Of a stretch of 34,854 nt of DNA, positions 1 through 6,568 are shown piece by piece; the first letter of the stretch is position 1, and each line of letters opens with the position of its first letter. The notes beneath the pieces were generated by a model. That model searched no databases and was not told the origin of the DNA. It saw only the letters and a program-made list of their open reading frames with translations. Both the position numbers and the translations under genes were made by a program. Origin of the DNA: a virus; the IMG/VR virus record IMGVR_UViG_3300046535_000743, positions 1-34,854 of that record, one strand, 5' to 3'.

Positions 1-872
1 TGCTGCGGGTACTGCTGGGCGGCCATGTTGCCGTAGGCCGCCTGCGCCTCGGGCGAGCCGGGGCCGGCCATGCCGGGCGCGTACGCCGGCTGACCGTACT
101 GCGGGGCCGGCGCGTAGGCCGGCTGCGGCGGGTACGCCGGCTGACCGTACTGCGGGGGCATGCCCTGCGGCGGGTAGCCGGGCTGCTGCTGGCCGTACGG
201 GGCCGGCTGGCCCTGCGGGTACGGCTGCGGCGCGTAGGCCGGCTGCGGCGCCGGGGGCGGCGTGGCGGCCGGCAGGGTGCTCGGCTCGTCCTGCCAGTGC
301 GGCCGCCGGTTGACGAACTCGTCGGCACGCTGGCACGAGCTCGGGTCGCCGGACATGTCGACGAGGATGGCCGGCGCGGCGTTCGCGCCGCGCGCCTGCC
401 CCTTGCCCATGCGGGCGAGGACGGGCACGCCGATCTGTCGGGCGAGCCCCTTGGCGAGCACCTTGCCACCCCACATGACGCCGATGTACGTCTTGCCGGG
501 GGCGCCGTACGGGTCACGGTCGTCGAGGTCGACGACGTTGACCTTGATGGCGTCCGACGGCGGCTTTTCGGCCTCGATCTGGTTGTGGTTGGCGTCGAAC
601 TTGGCCGGCTTGCCCTCGAAAAACGCCGGGTGCGACGACACGGCCACGACGATCAAGAGGTGATTGTCGAGGCTCGTGGCCGTCACCCGGTCGCCGTCGG
701 GGGCGGCCTCGGGTGCCGCCCACCGGCCGGTGCCGGGCTGCGGGGCGGCCTGTGCCGGCTGCGGGGGCGCGTACTGCGGCGCCGGCTGGCCGGGCTGGTA
801 CTGCGGCGGGGGCGGCCCGTACTGCGGGCCGGGGCCGGGCTGCGGGTACTGCGGTTGCGGGTAGGGCTGCAC
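1..872 (-). CDS. Pro/Gln/Tyr-rich protein with a possible ssDNA-binding core (partial)
   Basis: The gene starts at a GTG (872-870) with GAGGG eight bases upstream and stays open to the left edge, so its C-terminus is missing; about 290 residues are seen. Residues 1-48 and about 200 onward are low-complexity Pro/Gln/Tyr/Ala repeats of PQPxYAPQ type. The middle (about 50-200) is an ordinary folded domain with a VVDLDD stretch and a GKGQARG loop before a DP(S)S element. That layout resembles the ssDNA-binding proteins of some actinophages, but this is recalled similarity only. Exact DNA repeats (26 bases at 81-106 and 132-157; 20 bases at 111-130 and 231-250) underlie the C-terminal repeats. A disordered-tailed SSB is the main reading; a structural or scaffold protein is the alternative. 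Confidence 0.7.
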   Translation of the reverse strand, partial: MQPYPQPQYPQPGPGPQYGPPPPQYQPGQPAPQYAPPQPAQAAPQPGTGRWAAPEAAPDGDRVTATSLDNHLLIVVAVSSHPAFFEGKPAKFDANHNQIEAEKPPSDAIKVNVVDLDDRDPYGAPGKTYIGVMWGGKVLAKGLARQIGVPVLARMGKGQARGANAAPAILVDMSGDPSSCQRADEFVNRRPHWQDEPSTLPAATPPPAPQPAYAPQPYPQGQPAPYGQQQPGYPPQGMPPQYGQPAYPPQPAYAPAPQYGQPAYAPGMAGPGSPEAQAAYGNMAAQQYPQ

Positions 873-930
873 TTGGCTTTCCCTCGATCCTGTTTGTGGG
901 CTGGCGTGTGAGCGTGTCGCTCGGTTGCCG

Positions 931-1006
931 TGGATGCTCGGGACTCGAACCCGATACGGTGGCCGTCCGATCGGCAGCCGGCCGGCCGTAGCGCCTTGCG
1001 CACCCG
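931..1006 (-). tRNA. tRNA-like element, non-canonical
   Basis: On the minus strand a perfect T-arm (TCGGG, loop TTCGAGT, CCCGA) is followed by GCATCCA, which pairs with CGGGTGC 70 bases upstream in 6 of 7 positions including one G-U. The middle does not fold normally: no U8, a poor D-stem, and an anticodon stem (GGCTG/CGGCC) that closes a 9-base rather than 7-base loop containing GAT CGG. No CCA is encoded. It lies between two CDSs in a 140-base gap. It may be a degenerate or unusual phage tRNA or a tRNA mimic; the anticodon is not assigned. Confidence 0.35.
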
Positions 1007-1012
1007 AGCTTG

Positions 1013-1477
1013 CTAGTCGGCGACGAGGCCGCGCTCGGCCCGCCACTCGCGTACCGCGTCGTCGGCCTTGAGCTTGGCCGGCACGTCGCGCCACGGGGTG
1101 ACGCCGGTGGGGTCCGACTCGCCGAGGATGCGCGCGAACGAGCCGGGCGCGAGCGTGTAGGGCCAGTCGCCGGGGCCGCCGAGGTCGATGCCGGTGGGGA
1201 TGATTCCGCGCACCTCGACGCCGCCGACGCCGCCGCGTACCTGTGCGTTGTCCAGCTTGACGCGGCGCCCCTCGGCGGCGCGCACGTCGAGGCCGTCGTC
1301 GAGGCCGTGCTTGTAGCTCTCGGCGAGGGCGGCCCGGTCGGCGCCGTGCTGCGTGTGCCGGCCATAGTGGTACGCGGCGACGATCAGGACGGCGACGCCG
1401 ATGATGGCGAGGACGATGGCGATGTGTCCGACGACGGCCGCGGCCAACGCCTCGTAGAACGCGATGATGGTTCGCAT
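1013..1477 (-). CDS. Membrane-anchored hypothetical protein
   Basis: The protein is 154 aa. ATG at 1477 follows a strong GGAGGAAGCA ribosome site, and a promoter-like element lies just upstream (1516-1546). Residues about 12-36 form one hydrophobic segment (AAAVVGHIAIVLAIIGVAVL), with charged and soluble sequence after it, so a single-pass protein with a mostly soluble C-terminal part is likely. The C-terminal half (GIDLGGPGDWPYTLAPGSF) looks folded but matches no family I recognise. It is the last intact gene before the tRNA-like element. A role at the host membrane, for instance superinfection exclusion, is only a guess from the topology. Confidence 0.8.
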   Translation of the reverse strand: MRTIIAFYEALAAAVVGHIAIVLAIIGVAVLIVAAYHYGRHTQHGADRAALAESYKHGLDDGLDVRAAEGRRVKLDNAQVRGGVGGVEVRGIIPTGIDLGGPGDWPYTLAPGSFARILGESDPTGVTPWRDVPAKLKADDAVREWRAERGLVAD

Positions 1478-1515
1478 TGCTTCCTCCGGTTCGCGTGTCA
1501 GATGGTCGAAACGTC

Positions 1516-1546
1516 AAGGTAGCACAGGTGCACGGTCACCCGTCAA
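1516..1546 (-). promoter_or_regulatory. Putative promoter with overlapping dyad operator
   Basis: On the minus strand TTGACG (1546-1541) is followed 19 bases later by an extended -10, TGC plus TACCTT (1524-1516). Between them lies the near-palindrome GGTGACCGTGCACC (1540-1527). The 13 bases GGTGCACGGTCAC are repeated exactly at 8025-8037. It would drive the gene starting at 1477. The -35 overlaps the stop codon of the preceding gene. Confidence 0.45.
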
Positions 1547-1722
1547 TGCGCGCCGTATCGGGCACGCGTCACAAACGACGCGGCCAGCACGCACAAGGCG
1601 AGGAACACGAGTAGGCCGGTAAGTCCGCGGACCGCACGGTTGCCGCCACCGATGGCGCCGATGACACCGGCGACGGCCAGCCCGAGCAGCGCGAGGAATA
1701 ACAGCCGGTCGGCGCCGCTCAC
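1543..1722 (-). CDS. Small two-helix membrane protein
   Basis: The product is 59 aa. The GTG start (1722-1720) overlaps the TGA of the preceding gene as GTGA, which implies translational coupling, and the frame ends in TGA at 1543. The product is almost entirely two hydrophobic helices (about residues 6-25 and 34-51) separated by a short GGGNRAVRG turn, with a basic C-terminal tail (TRARYGAH). No family is recognised. A small two-helix protein could be a holin-like or inner-membrane effector, but it sits far from the endolysin. The coupling and unbroken hydrophobic pattern argue that it is real despite its size. Confidence 0.65.
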   Translation of the reverse strand: MSGADRLLFLALLGLAVAGVIGAIGGGNRAVRGLTGLLVFLALCVLAASFVTRARYGAH

Positions 1723-1958
1723 GAGGCACGCTCGCGCGGGTTACGCCGGAACCATGCGACGCCCTCGGCCATCGCCCGCCGGTGGGTCGCCGGGTCGGCG
1801 CCGCGGTTGCTGTAGCCGAACGTGATTCGGTCTCGGATCGCGAGGGGCAGCCGGCGCCAGTCGTCCCGGCAGGCGAACAGGCCGCGCGGGATGTTGTAGC
1901 CGCACTGGCCGGGGCACGGGTGGAGGTTGGCCGCCGGGCGGCCACGTCGACTCGTCAT
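1719..1958 (-). CDS. Small cysteine-containing hypothetical protein
   Basis: The protein is 79 aa. ATG (1958-1956) overlaps the stop of the upstream gene as ATGA. The N-terminal third contains HPCPGQCGY and then LFACRDDW, three cysteines in a spacing typical of small zinc-ribbon proteins. The rest is basic and probably helical (WRRLPLAIRDRITFGY). Similar C-x-x-C, FAC-x-x-W, LP mini-proteins are common in actinophage early regions and generally lack a known function. It forms a tightly overlapped run with the genes on both sides. Confidence 0.72.
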   Translation of the reverse strand: MTSRRGRPAANLHPCPGQCGYNIPRGLFACRDDWRRLPLAIRDRITFGYSNRGADPATHRRAMAEGVAWFRRNPRERAS

Positions 1959-2224
1959 GATGCATCCACCCAACGCTTGCGGAACAGCGTGCGCCGCTGC
2001 TCGACCCATCGCGGACCGTGGATGAAACCGCCGCGGATGACCCATCGGCGGCCGCACGCCCGGCATTCGATGGCCGTGCCGAGGATGACGCTGCCCTCGC
2101 CGCTCGGCATGCGCGCCTCGCGGCCGCCGTCCTCGACGGGTAGGGGGTTGCCGCACTCGCACGCCGGGCCGGGCGCCGGCTCGGGCGGGCCGATGATCTC
2201 CCAAAGCCGTTCCTCATAGCTCAC
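1955..2224 (-). CDS. Small zinc-ribbon-like protein
   Basis: The protein is 89 aa. GTG (2224-2222) overlaps the nuclease stop as GTGA and has AGGGGAG seven bases upstream. Two cysteine pairs, CEC near residue 23 and CRAC near residue 55, are separated by about 30 residues and followed by GRRW, a pattern of a zinc ribbon. The C-terminus is basic (EQRRTLFRKRWVDAS), consistent with nucleic-acid contact. Translational coupling to the Cas4-like nuclease suggests the two are made together, but a functional link is inference. Confidence 0.75.
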   Translation of the reverse strand: MSYEERLWEIIGPPEPAPGPACECGNPLPVEDGGREARMPSGEGSVILGTAIECRACGRRWVIRGGFIHGPRWVEQRRTLFRKRWVDAS

Positions 2225-3678
2225 GGTGTCGCTCCCCTCTTGCCGGTGCCGGCCTTGGCGCCGGCCATGAATTCGCGCCCCTTGTCGCACGATTCGCGCC
2301 CGAGGGGCCGGTGTGGGTTGTAGTACGAGCAGAACCCGCAACCCTTGCCGGGGGCGGTCGGAACGTCCTGCCAAGGCTCGTCGGCCTCGTCGGCGCCACG
2401 TTCGAGCGCCCATTGCCGCAACGTTGACACGCGGTCGATGGCGGCCTCGGCGTTGGCGTAGTCCGGCTCGCGCTCGATGACGAGCAGGCCGTCGAGGAAG
2501 CCCGAGCGCGGCCAGAGTGCGAGGTTGATGGTGCGGACCTTGAACCCAGCACGCCGCCAGCCGAGGGCGTACGTGTCCAGCTGGACGCCGTACTTGGACG
2601 TCGGCACGAGTTGCTCTTTCTTGACCTCGCGGAACGTGTCGGTGCCGAGCACCTTGTGGTCGTAGATGTCGACCTCGCCGAGCTCGCCGCCCTCAACCAT
2701 CGTGGTTGAGAGGACGTCGGCGAGGTCGGTCGAGCCGCTCATGCCGTCAGTCATCCACACGCGGCGTTCGAGTAGGAAACGGTCCGAGGTGCGCGGCCCG
2801 GCGGCCTCGTTCGCGGCGCTGAACGCGTCGGCGAGCTTGGCGTGCACGGCCGTGCCCACGAACGACGCCCAAGGGTCGGGCCATGTGATAGCGGGGAACC
2901 CGAGGGCGCGGCGCATGACTCGGGCGTCGCACGGGTCGCCGATCTCGGACGGGCCGATCTCGACTTGGTTCGAGCGCGGGTCGGCCTGCGCGTACGCCTT
3001 AACGATGTCGATCATCGTTTGGCGTTTTGCGGCGAGCCGCGGGGGCACGGTGTTGCCGTCCCGGTCGACGATGACGGGCGCGGCGAACCGTACGGGCTCG
3101 AACACGACGGGCTCGATGCGGCCGGGCAGGTCGAGCGGCGAGCCGGCCCATGCCGGCGGCGCGGCGATGGCGGCGAGCTCGGCGCGCGCCGGCTCGGTGA
3201 GCGGCCCGTTGCCGACGACGTGCCCGGTTGCGAGCGCCGTCTCGGCGTCGTGGATGCGGGTGCGCATCTCGTCGGCGTCGGCCGGCTGGCCGTTGACGAG
3301 GTAGCGCTCGGGGTGGCCGGTGATGGTGTCCTCGGGATAGCCGGCGGCGGCCGCGAGCACCGGGTCGACGAACTCGCCCGGTACGTCGTACATGGCGGCG
3401 ACATCGGACGCCGCGAGCCGGGCGTGTTCGACGAGCTGCTCGTCGGTGGGCATGTCCTCGCGGGTGCCAGCGAGATAGTCGTACATCGGGTTACCGGGGC
3501 CGGGCGTGCCGGCCATGAGGCCGATAGTGGCGCGCGCGACGGCGGCCGTGTTCCATTCCTCATCGCGCTCGTCGACGAGGATGGGCGCGCGCCATGGCGA
3601 CGGCGCCGGCAGGCCGCCGGATGGGTCGGGTGTCGTCCAATCGTCATCGTCGACTTGGATGGGTGCTGCGTAACGCAT
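2221..3678 (-). CDS. Cas4/RecB-like PD-(D/E)XK exonuclease with Fe-S cysteines
   Basis: The protein is 485 aa, starting at ATG 3678 with GAGAGG six bases upstream. The nuclease domain occupies about residues 240-470: a first cysteine C250 (DPCDARVMRRAL), a G-x-x-x-H motif at 275-279 (GTAVH), an acidic motif around D318, the D-x-K pair D340/K342 in DIYDHK, and the Q-x-x-x-Y motif 366-370. C447, C450 and C464 complete the four-cysteine set typical of the 4Fe-4S Cas4/AddB group. The first 240 residues are acidic, Pro-rich and probably partly disordered. It likely acts on DNA ends in recombination or replication. No recombinase partner is visible in the window. Confidence 0.85.
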   Translation of the reverse strand: MRYAAPIQVDDDDWTTPDPSGGLPAPSPWRAPILVDERDEEWNTAAVARATIGLMAGTPGPGNPMYDYLAGTREDMPTDEQLVEHARLAASDVAAMYDVPGEFVDPVLAAAAGYPEDTITGHPERYLVNGQPADADEMRTRIHDAETALATGHVVGNGPLTEPARAELAAIAAPPAWAGSPLDLPGRIEPVVFEPVRFAAPVIVDRDGNTVPPRLAAKRQTMIDIVKAYAQADPRSNQVEIGPSEIGDPCDARVMRRALGFPAITWPDPWASFVGTAVHAKLADAFSAANEAAGPRTSDRFLLERRVWMTDGMSGSTDLADVLSTTMVEGGELGEVDIYDHKVLGTDTFREVKKEQLVPTSKYGVQLDTYALGWRRAGFKVRTINLALWPRSGFLDGLLVIEREPDYANAEAAIDRVSTLRQWALERGADEADEPWQDVPTAPGKGCGFCSYYNPHRPLGRESCDKGREFMAGAKAGTGKRGATP

Positions 3679-3734
3679 CGGGTGCCTCTCGGGTGAGGGT
3701 GGGCGGCCGGCGCGAACCGGCCGCCCGAGTATCG

Positions 3735-4040
3735 CTAAAGGGACTGACAGTGCGAGACGCCGGTCGCCGGTTCGACGAGGGTGAGCCGGGTGCGGCCGGG
3801 CAGGAAACAGCCGGCCTCGACCGGATGGAAGGTGAGCACGTGGTCGCCGAGCGAGCACGCGGGGCCGTAGTGCCCGTGACAGACGAGCAGGGAAACGGGC
3901 ACGCCGCCGTCAACCACGAGGACGTGCCAGCCGGCGAGCTCGGGGCACATGTTGACGGGAACGTCGGGCGTCGGCGTGCATTTGCACATGCCGTCGGTGG
4001 GGTCGGTCGCAACGCCGATCCAGTTGAGCCGCTCGCCCAC
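3735..4040 (-). CDS. Hypothetical protein
   Basis: The protein is 101 aa, with a GTG start at 4040 that shares one base with the upstream TAG stop and is preceded by GGAGGGGG five bases away. It contains several cysteines (MCKCTPTP near residue 18, then single ones later) and a mixed beta-rich sequence (WHVLVVDGGVPVSLLVC, TRLTLVEPATG). No family is recognised. It is followed by a 56-base gap before the nuclease gene, which has its own ribosome site. Confidence 0.72.
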   Translation of the reverse strand: MGERLNWIGVATDPTDGMCKCTPTPDVPVNMCPELAGWHVLVVDGGVPVSLLVCHGHYGPACSLGDHVLTFHPVEAGCFLPGRTRLTLVEPATGVSHCQSL

Positions 4041-4486
4041 TAGAACCCCCTCCGTACGACGTGGTTGCACGGGTTGCTGTAGACGATCGTGTACCGGTAG
4101 CCGGCGCGGCCGGCCATGATGGAACGGGGCGCCTCGTGCACCTCGCGCCGCATGCCGAGCAGGACGGCGCCGCATTCCTCGCCGTCGAGCCCGACCTTGG
4201 GGAACCGGCAGATGACCTGCGGCGCCGGGTCGAATCCGTGGTATTCGCCGCACGTGCACCGGTGCTTGCCGGGGTGGGAGACGGCCGGCGGCCCGTCCTG
4301 CGGGTTGTCGAGGTCGGGCACGGTGACCATCGGCCGCATGCACCAATGCAGGATGCCGGGCTTGTCGCCGGGTGGCGCCATCTCGCCCCACGTTGCGCCG
4401 CACCGGGCGTTCACGAGTGACGCGTCGGTGTGCTCGTCGAACAGCAACTTGCCGCCGACGCCGAGTGTCGGGTCGGTCTTACGCAT
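4040..4486 (-). CDS. Cysteine-rich hypothetical protein
   Basis: The protein is 148 aa, starting at ATG 4486 with GGGAG seven bases upstream. Seven cysteines are spread over the chain, including CTCGEYHGF near residue 77 and GEECGAV near residue 105, so metal binding is likely. The 3' end touches the next gene's GTG start, and the 5' end overlaps the previous gene by eight bases, giving a coupled three-gene run. I recognise no enzyme or DNA-binding family. Confidence 0.75.
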   Translation of the reverse strand: MRKTDPTLGVGGKLLFDEHTDASLVNARCGATWGEMAPPGDKPGILHWCMRPMVTVPDLDNPQDGPPAVSHPGKHRCTCGEYHGFDPAPQVICRFPKVGLDGEECGAVLLGMRREVHEAPRSIMAGRAGYRYTIVYSNPCNHVVRRGF

Positions 4487-4922
4487 AGCGGGACTCCCAT
4501 TCGTTGATGGCGGCCTTGGTCTTGGCGAGGTCGAGCTCGATGTCGGCGATGGCGATGAGCAACTCGCTCGGGCCGGCCTGTTTGGTGCGTTGCCGACGCT
4601 CGCGTTGCCGACGCTCGGCGTTGTAGATCATCCGGTCGTACGCCTGCCGGGCGAGGCCGGCGAGCACCGGCTCGGAGTCCGGGGGGTGCAACTCGTCCCG
4701 GTGCGTGCCCGAGCTGATCTCGATGCCGTCGGCGAGCCGGAACCGCTCCTGACGGATCGAGTAACCGCCGACGGACACGATGGCCGTGGTGGCGGTGAGC
4801 CGGTCGACGACGCGCAGGCTTACCCGGTCGTCGATGACGCCGGCAGCGATGACGGCCACCGGGTCGCCGGGCTTGAGGCCGGCCAGCCACGCCGTACGGG
4901 CGTCGCTCTTGTCGCTGGTCAA
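4479..4922 (-). CDS. Hypothetical protein with beta-rich N-terminus and helical C-terminus
   Basis: The protein is 147 aa. The start is a TTG (4922-4920) with GAGGA four bases upstream; no better in-frame ATG or GTG lies nearby. The N-terminal 70 residues look like a small beta barrel (GDPVAVIAAG, RLTATTAIVSVGGYSI). The last 60 are a charged helix rich in Arg/Gln/Glu (AERRQRERRQRTK), probably a coiled coil. Function is unknown; a nucleic-acid-binding accessory is possible from the barrel plus basic helix. Confidence 0.75.
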   Translation of the reverse strand: MTSDKSDARTAWLAGLKPGDPVAVIAAGVIDDRVSLRVVDRLTATTAIVSVGGYSIRQERFRLADGIEISSGTHRDELHPPDSEPVLAGLARQAYDRMIYNAERRQRERRQRTKQAGPSELLIAIADIELDLAKTKAAINEWESRYA

Positions 4923-4929
4923 GGTGTCC

Positions 4930-5196
4930 TCACATTCCGAAAATCAGGTGGCCGTCACGGCGGTCGATGCAATTCGTGGTCGTGCTGCTACTGCTCACGC
5001 TGCCACCGGACACGTACTTCCCGCCGACGTAGCCACCGGGCACGTACGTCGTCCCGTAGGACGTGACGGTGACGACGCGGCCGCCGAGCCGCTCGCACCG
5101 GGCTTTCTGGTGCTGGTACACCTTGAGCCCGACGATGCCGATGGCGGCGATGATGAGGATGCCGATGGCGTAGACGATGGCCGGCCGCCGGGTCAT
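4930..5196 (-). CDS. Small single-pass membrane protein
   Basis: The protein is 88 aa. ATG 5196 overlaps the RuvC-like stop as ATGA. Residues about 6-25 form a transmembrane helix after a short basic start (MTRRP), which suggests an N-in, C-out signal anchor. The exposed part contains two cysteines and a Gly/Ser/Thr/Tyr-rich stretch (PGGYVGGKYVSGGSVSSSS). Such short exported proteins in early regions can interfere with cell-envelope processes, but no family is recognised and the role is open. Confidence 0.75.
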   Translation of the reverse strand: MTRRPAIVYAIGILIIAAIGIVGLKVYQHQKARCERLGGRVVTVTSYGTTYVPGGYVGGKYVSGGSVSSSSTTTNCIDRRDGHLIFGM

Positions 5197-5792
5197 CGCC
5201 GGGCCGCCTTCCGTGCCTTGGGCGGCGCCGTCAGGGTGGCAACGGCCCGCCGGTGGGTTTCGGGGAGATCGGCGAGCGGCTTGCCTTGGATGGCGGCCGC
5301 GAGCGCACACGCTACGGACGCGTCGGCGGCGTTGTCGTCGCCCTTGGTGTCGAATGCGGGGAAGCGGCGCGCTACGGCGTCGATCATCGCGCCCTTGGTC
5401 GCGATGCCGCGGCCGGTGGCGTACACCTTGAGGACGGTCGGCGGCGCGAGGATGACGGTGGGGACGAGCGCGAGCAGCTTGCGGAGCACGGTGAAGTGCA
5501 GATAGCCGCGCTCGTAGACGCCGCGGCTTGCCGTGGTGCCGAGTTGCGGCGCCTCGACGACCACGAGCGACGGGAACGCGTTGCCGGACGAGACGCGGCC
5601 GGACGCGCATGCGAGGGTCACGATGTCGCTGGCGAGCTTGTCGAGGGTGGCGATGGCGTCGCGTGCGGGCATGCTCTCGATGCCCTTGACGCCGACAACG
5701 GTGACGGTGGGCGGTGGCTGGCCGTAGCCGTCGAGCGGGTGCACGGCGATGCCGGCCGCCGTGACGGATAGGTCGAGTCCGGTGACGTACAT
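5193..5792 (-). CDS. RuvC-like Holliday junction resolvase
   Basis: The protein is 199 aa, starting at ATG 5792. The RNase-H fold acidic set of the RuvC family is in place: D7 in the first strand (GLDLSVTAAG), E80 at the end of the second conserved strand (SLVVVEAP), and the C-terminal D-x-x-x-D pair D153/D157 in GDDNAADA. The length matches RuvC (about 170-190 aa). It should cut four-way junctions made during replication or recombination before packaging. It is coupled to the small membrane protein downstream and lies a few genes from the Cas4-like nuclease, suggesting a DNA-processing set. Confidence 0.85.
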   Translation of the reverse strand: MYVTGLDLSVTAAGIAVHPLDGYGQPPPTVTVVGVKGIESMPARDAIATLDKLASDIVTLACASGRVSSGNAFPSLVVVEAPQLGTTASRGVYERGYLHFTVLRKLLALVPTVILAPPTVLKVYATGRGIATKGAMIDAVARRFPAFDTKGDDNAADASVACALAAAIQGKPLADLPETHRRAVATLTAPPKARKAARR

Positions 5793-5822
5793 GGGTCCTA
5801 CTTTCGGGTGTGATGGTGCGGG

Positions 5823-6203
5823 TTACGTGCGGCGCATCGTGGACGGAAGCGGCGACGTGAGGCCGTCGGCCGCGTGCTGGACTTGGGCGCACGGCTGGCA
5901 CACGAGGTGTTCCTCGCCCTTGAACTTGCGCCGGTACCGGGCGTGCGTGGCGTGGCCACGCTTGCCCTCGTGTAGCAGCCTGACGCCCTCATGGCAGGCC
6001 GTCGGCCGGCCGTGGTACGCCGACCATTCCGGCCGGTCGGTGAGGCTGTCAGCGGCCAGCGGGGGCCGCCGTCCGGCGCCGCGCGCGTCGGCGTTGCGCC
6101 GGCCGCGCAGCCCGAGCCCTACCGGGGTGTCGGGGATGTCGAGGCCGGGCAGCGTTTCGATCGAGAGGCCGACGTTGCCGGCGCGGTTGTTTCGGCGTGG
6201 CAT
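5823..6203 (-). CDS. Small basic Cys/His-containing hypothetical protein
   Basis: The protein is 126 aa. ATG 6203 shares its A with the TGA stop of the 45-residue gene upstream, a TGATG coupling signal; there is no independent ribosome site. The sequence is basic, with an N-terminal linker-like part and a C-terminal stretch containing TACHEGVRLLHEGKRGH and LVCQPCAQVQHA. The C-x-x-C plus flanking histidines suggests a treble-clef or HNH-like fragment, but I cannot place the catalytic residues. Function is unknown. Confidence 0.7.
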   Translation of the reverse strand: MPRRNNRAGNVGLSIETLPGLDIPDTPVGLGLRGRRNADARGAGRRPPLAADSLTDRPEWSAYHGRPTACHEGVRLLHEGKRGHATHARYRRKFKGEEHLVCQPCAQVQHAADGLTSPLPSTMRRT

Positions 6204-6340
6204 CACTTGGTCCGAGCCTCGTTGGTGCGCTTGATGTCGCCTTGGCGGATGAGCTCGCACGCCGCGCACTGGCAGCCGGGCCGGTGCAGTACGCGGCCGC
6301 CGTCGTCCTTGGGCAGCCGGTCGGCCTTGTCCTTGGGCAT
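6203..6340 (-). CDS. 45-residue Cys mini-protein
   Basis: ATG 6340 follows a strong AAGGGG eight bases upstream, and the TGA overlaps the next gene's ATG. The product is highly charged (MPKDKADRLPKDDGG) with a compact CQCAAC knuckle near residues 23-28 and a Lys/Arg-rich tail. A single knuckle of this size could bind one metal ion or form part of a dimeric site. The strong ribosome site and the coupling are the reasons to accept so short a gene. Confidence 0.65.
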   Translation of the reverse strand: MPKDKADRLPKDDGGRVLHRPGCQCAACELIRQGDIKRTNEARTK

Positions 6341-6352
6341 GATCGTTTCCCC

Positions 6353-6568
6353 TTACTCGTAGCACTCGGAATGGATGAGCTCGCCGTCGTCGCGCATGAT
6401 GTCGTCGCCGACGTCGAACCGTTCGGTGCACGCCGCGCAACGGCCGGCGTAGCGCGCCTCGAACGTGGCCGGCCGCGGCCGGGCGATGGTGGTGCCAGCC
6501 GGCGGCCGCGGCCGGCAGTCAACGCACGTGCCGAGCAAGAGCTCGTGCTTGCATAGGTCGTCGGTCAC
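6353..6568 (-). CDS. Small zinc-finger-like protein
   Basis: The protein is 71 aa. GTG 6568 overlaps the upstream stop as GTGA and has GAGG seven bases upstream. Two C-x-x-C-type pairs are present: CKHELLLGTCVDC near the N-terminus and CAAC near residue 44, followed by IHSEC near the end. The arrangement C-x2-C ... H-x2-C resembles one treble-clef zinc finger plus an N-terminal knuckle. Such proteins often sit beside phage DNA-metabolism genes; no specific function can be assigned. Confidence 0.75.
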   Translation of the reverse strand: MTDDLCKHELLLGTCVDCRPRPPAGTTIARPRPATFEARYAGRCAACTERFDVGDDIMRDDGELIHSECYE

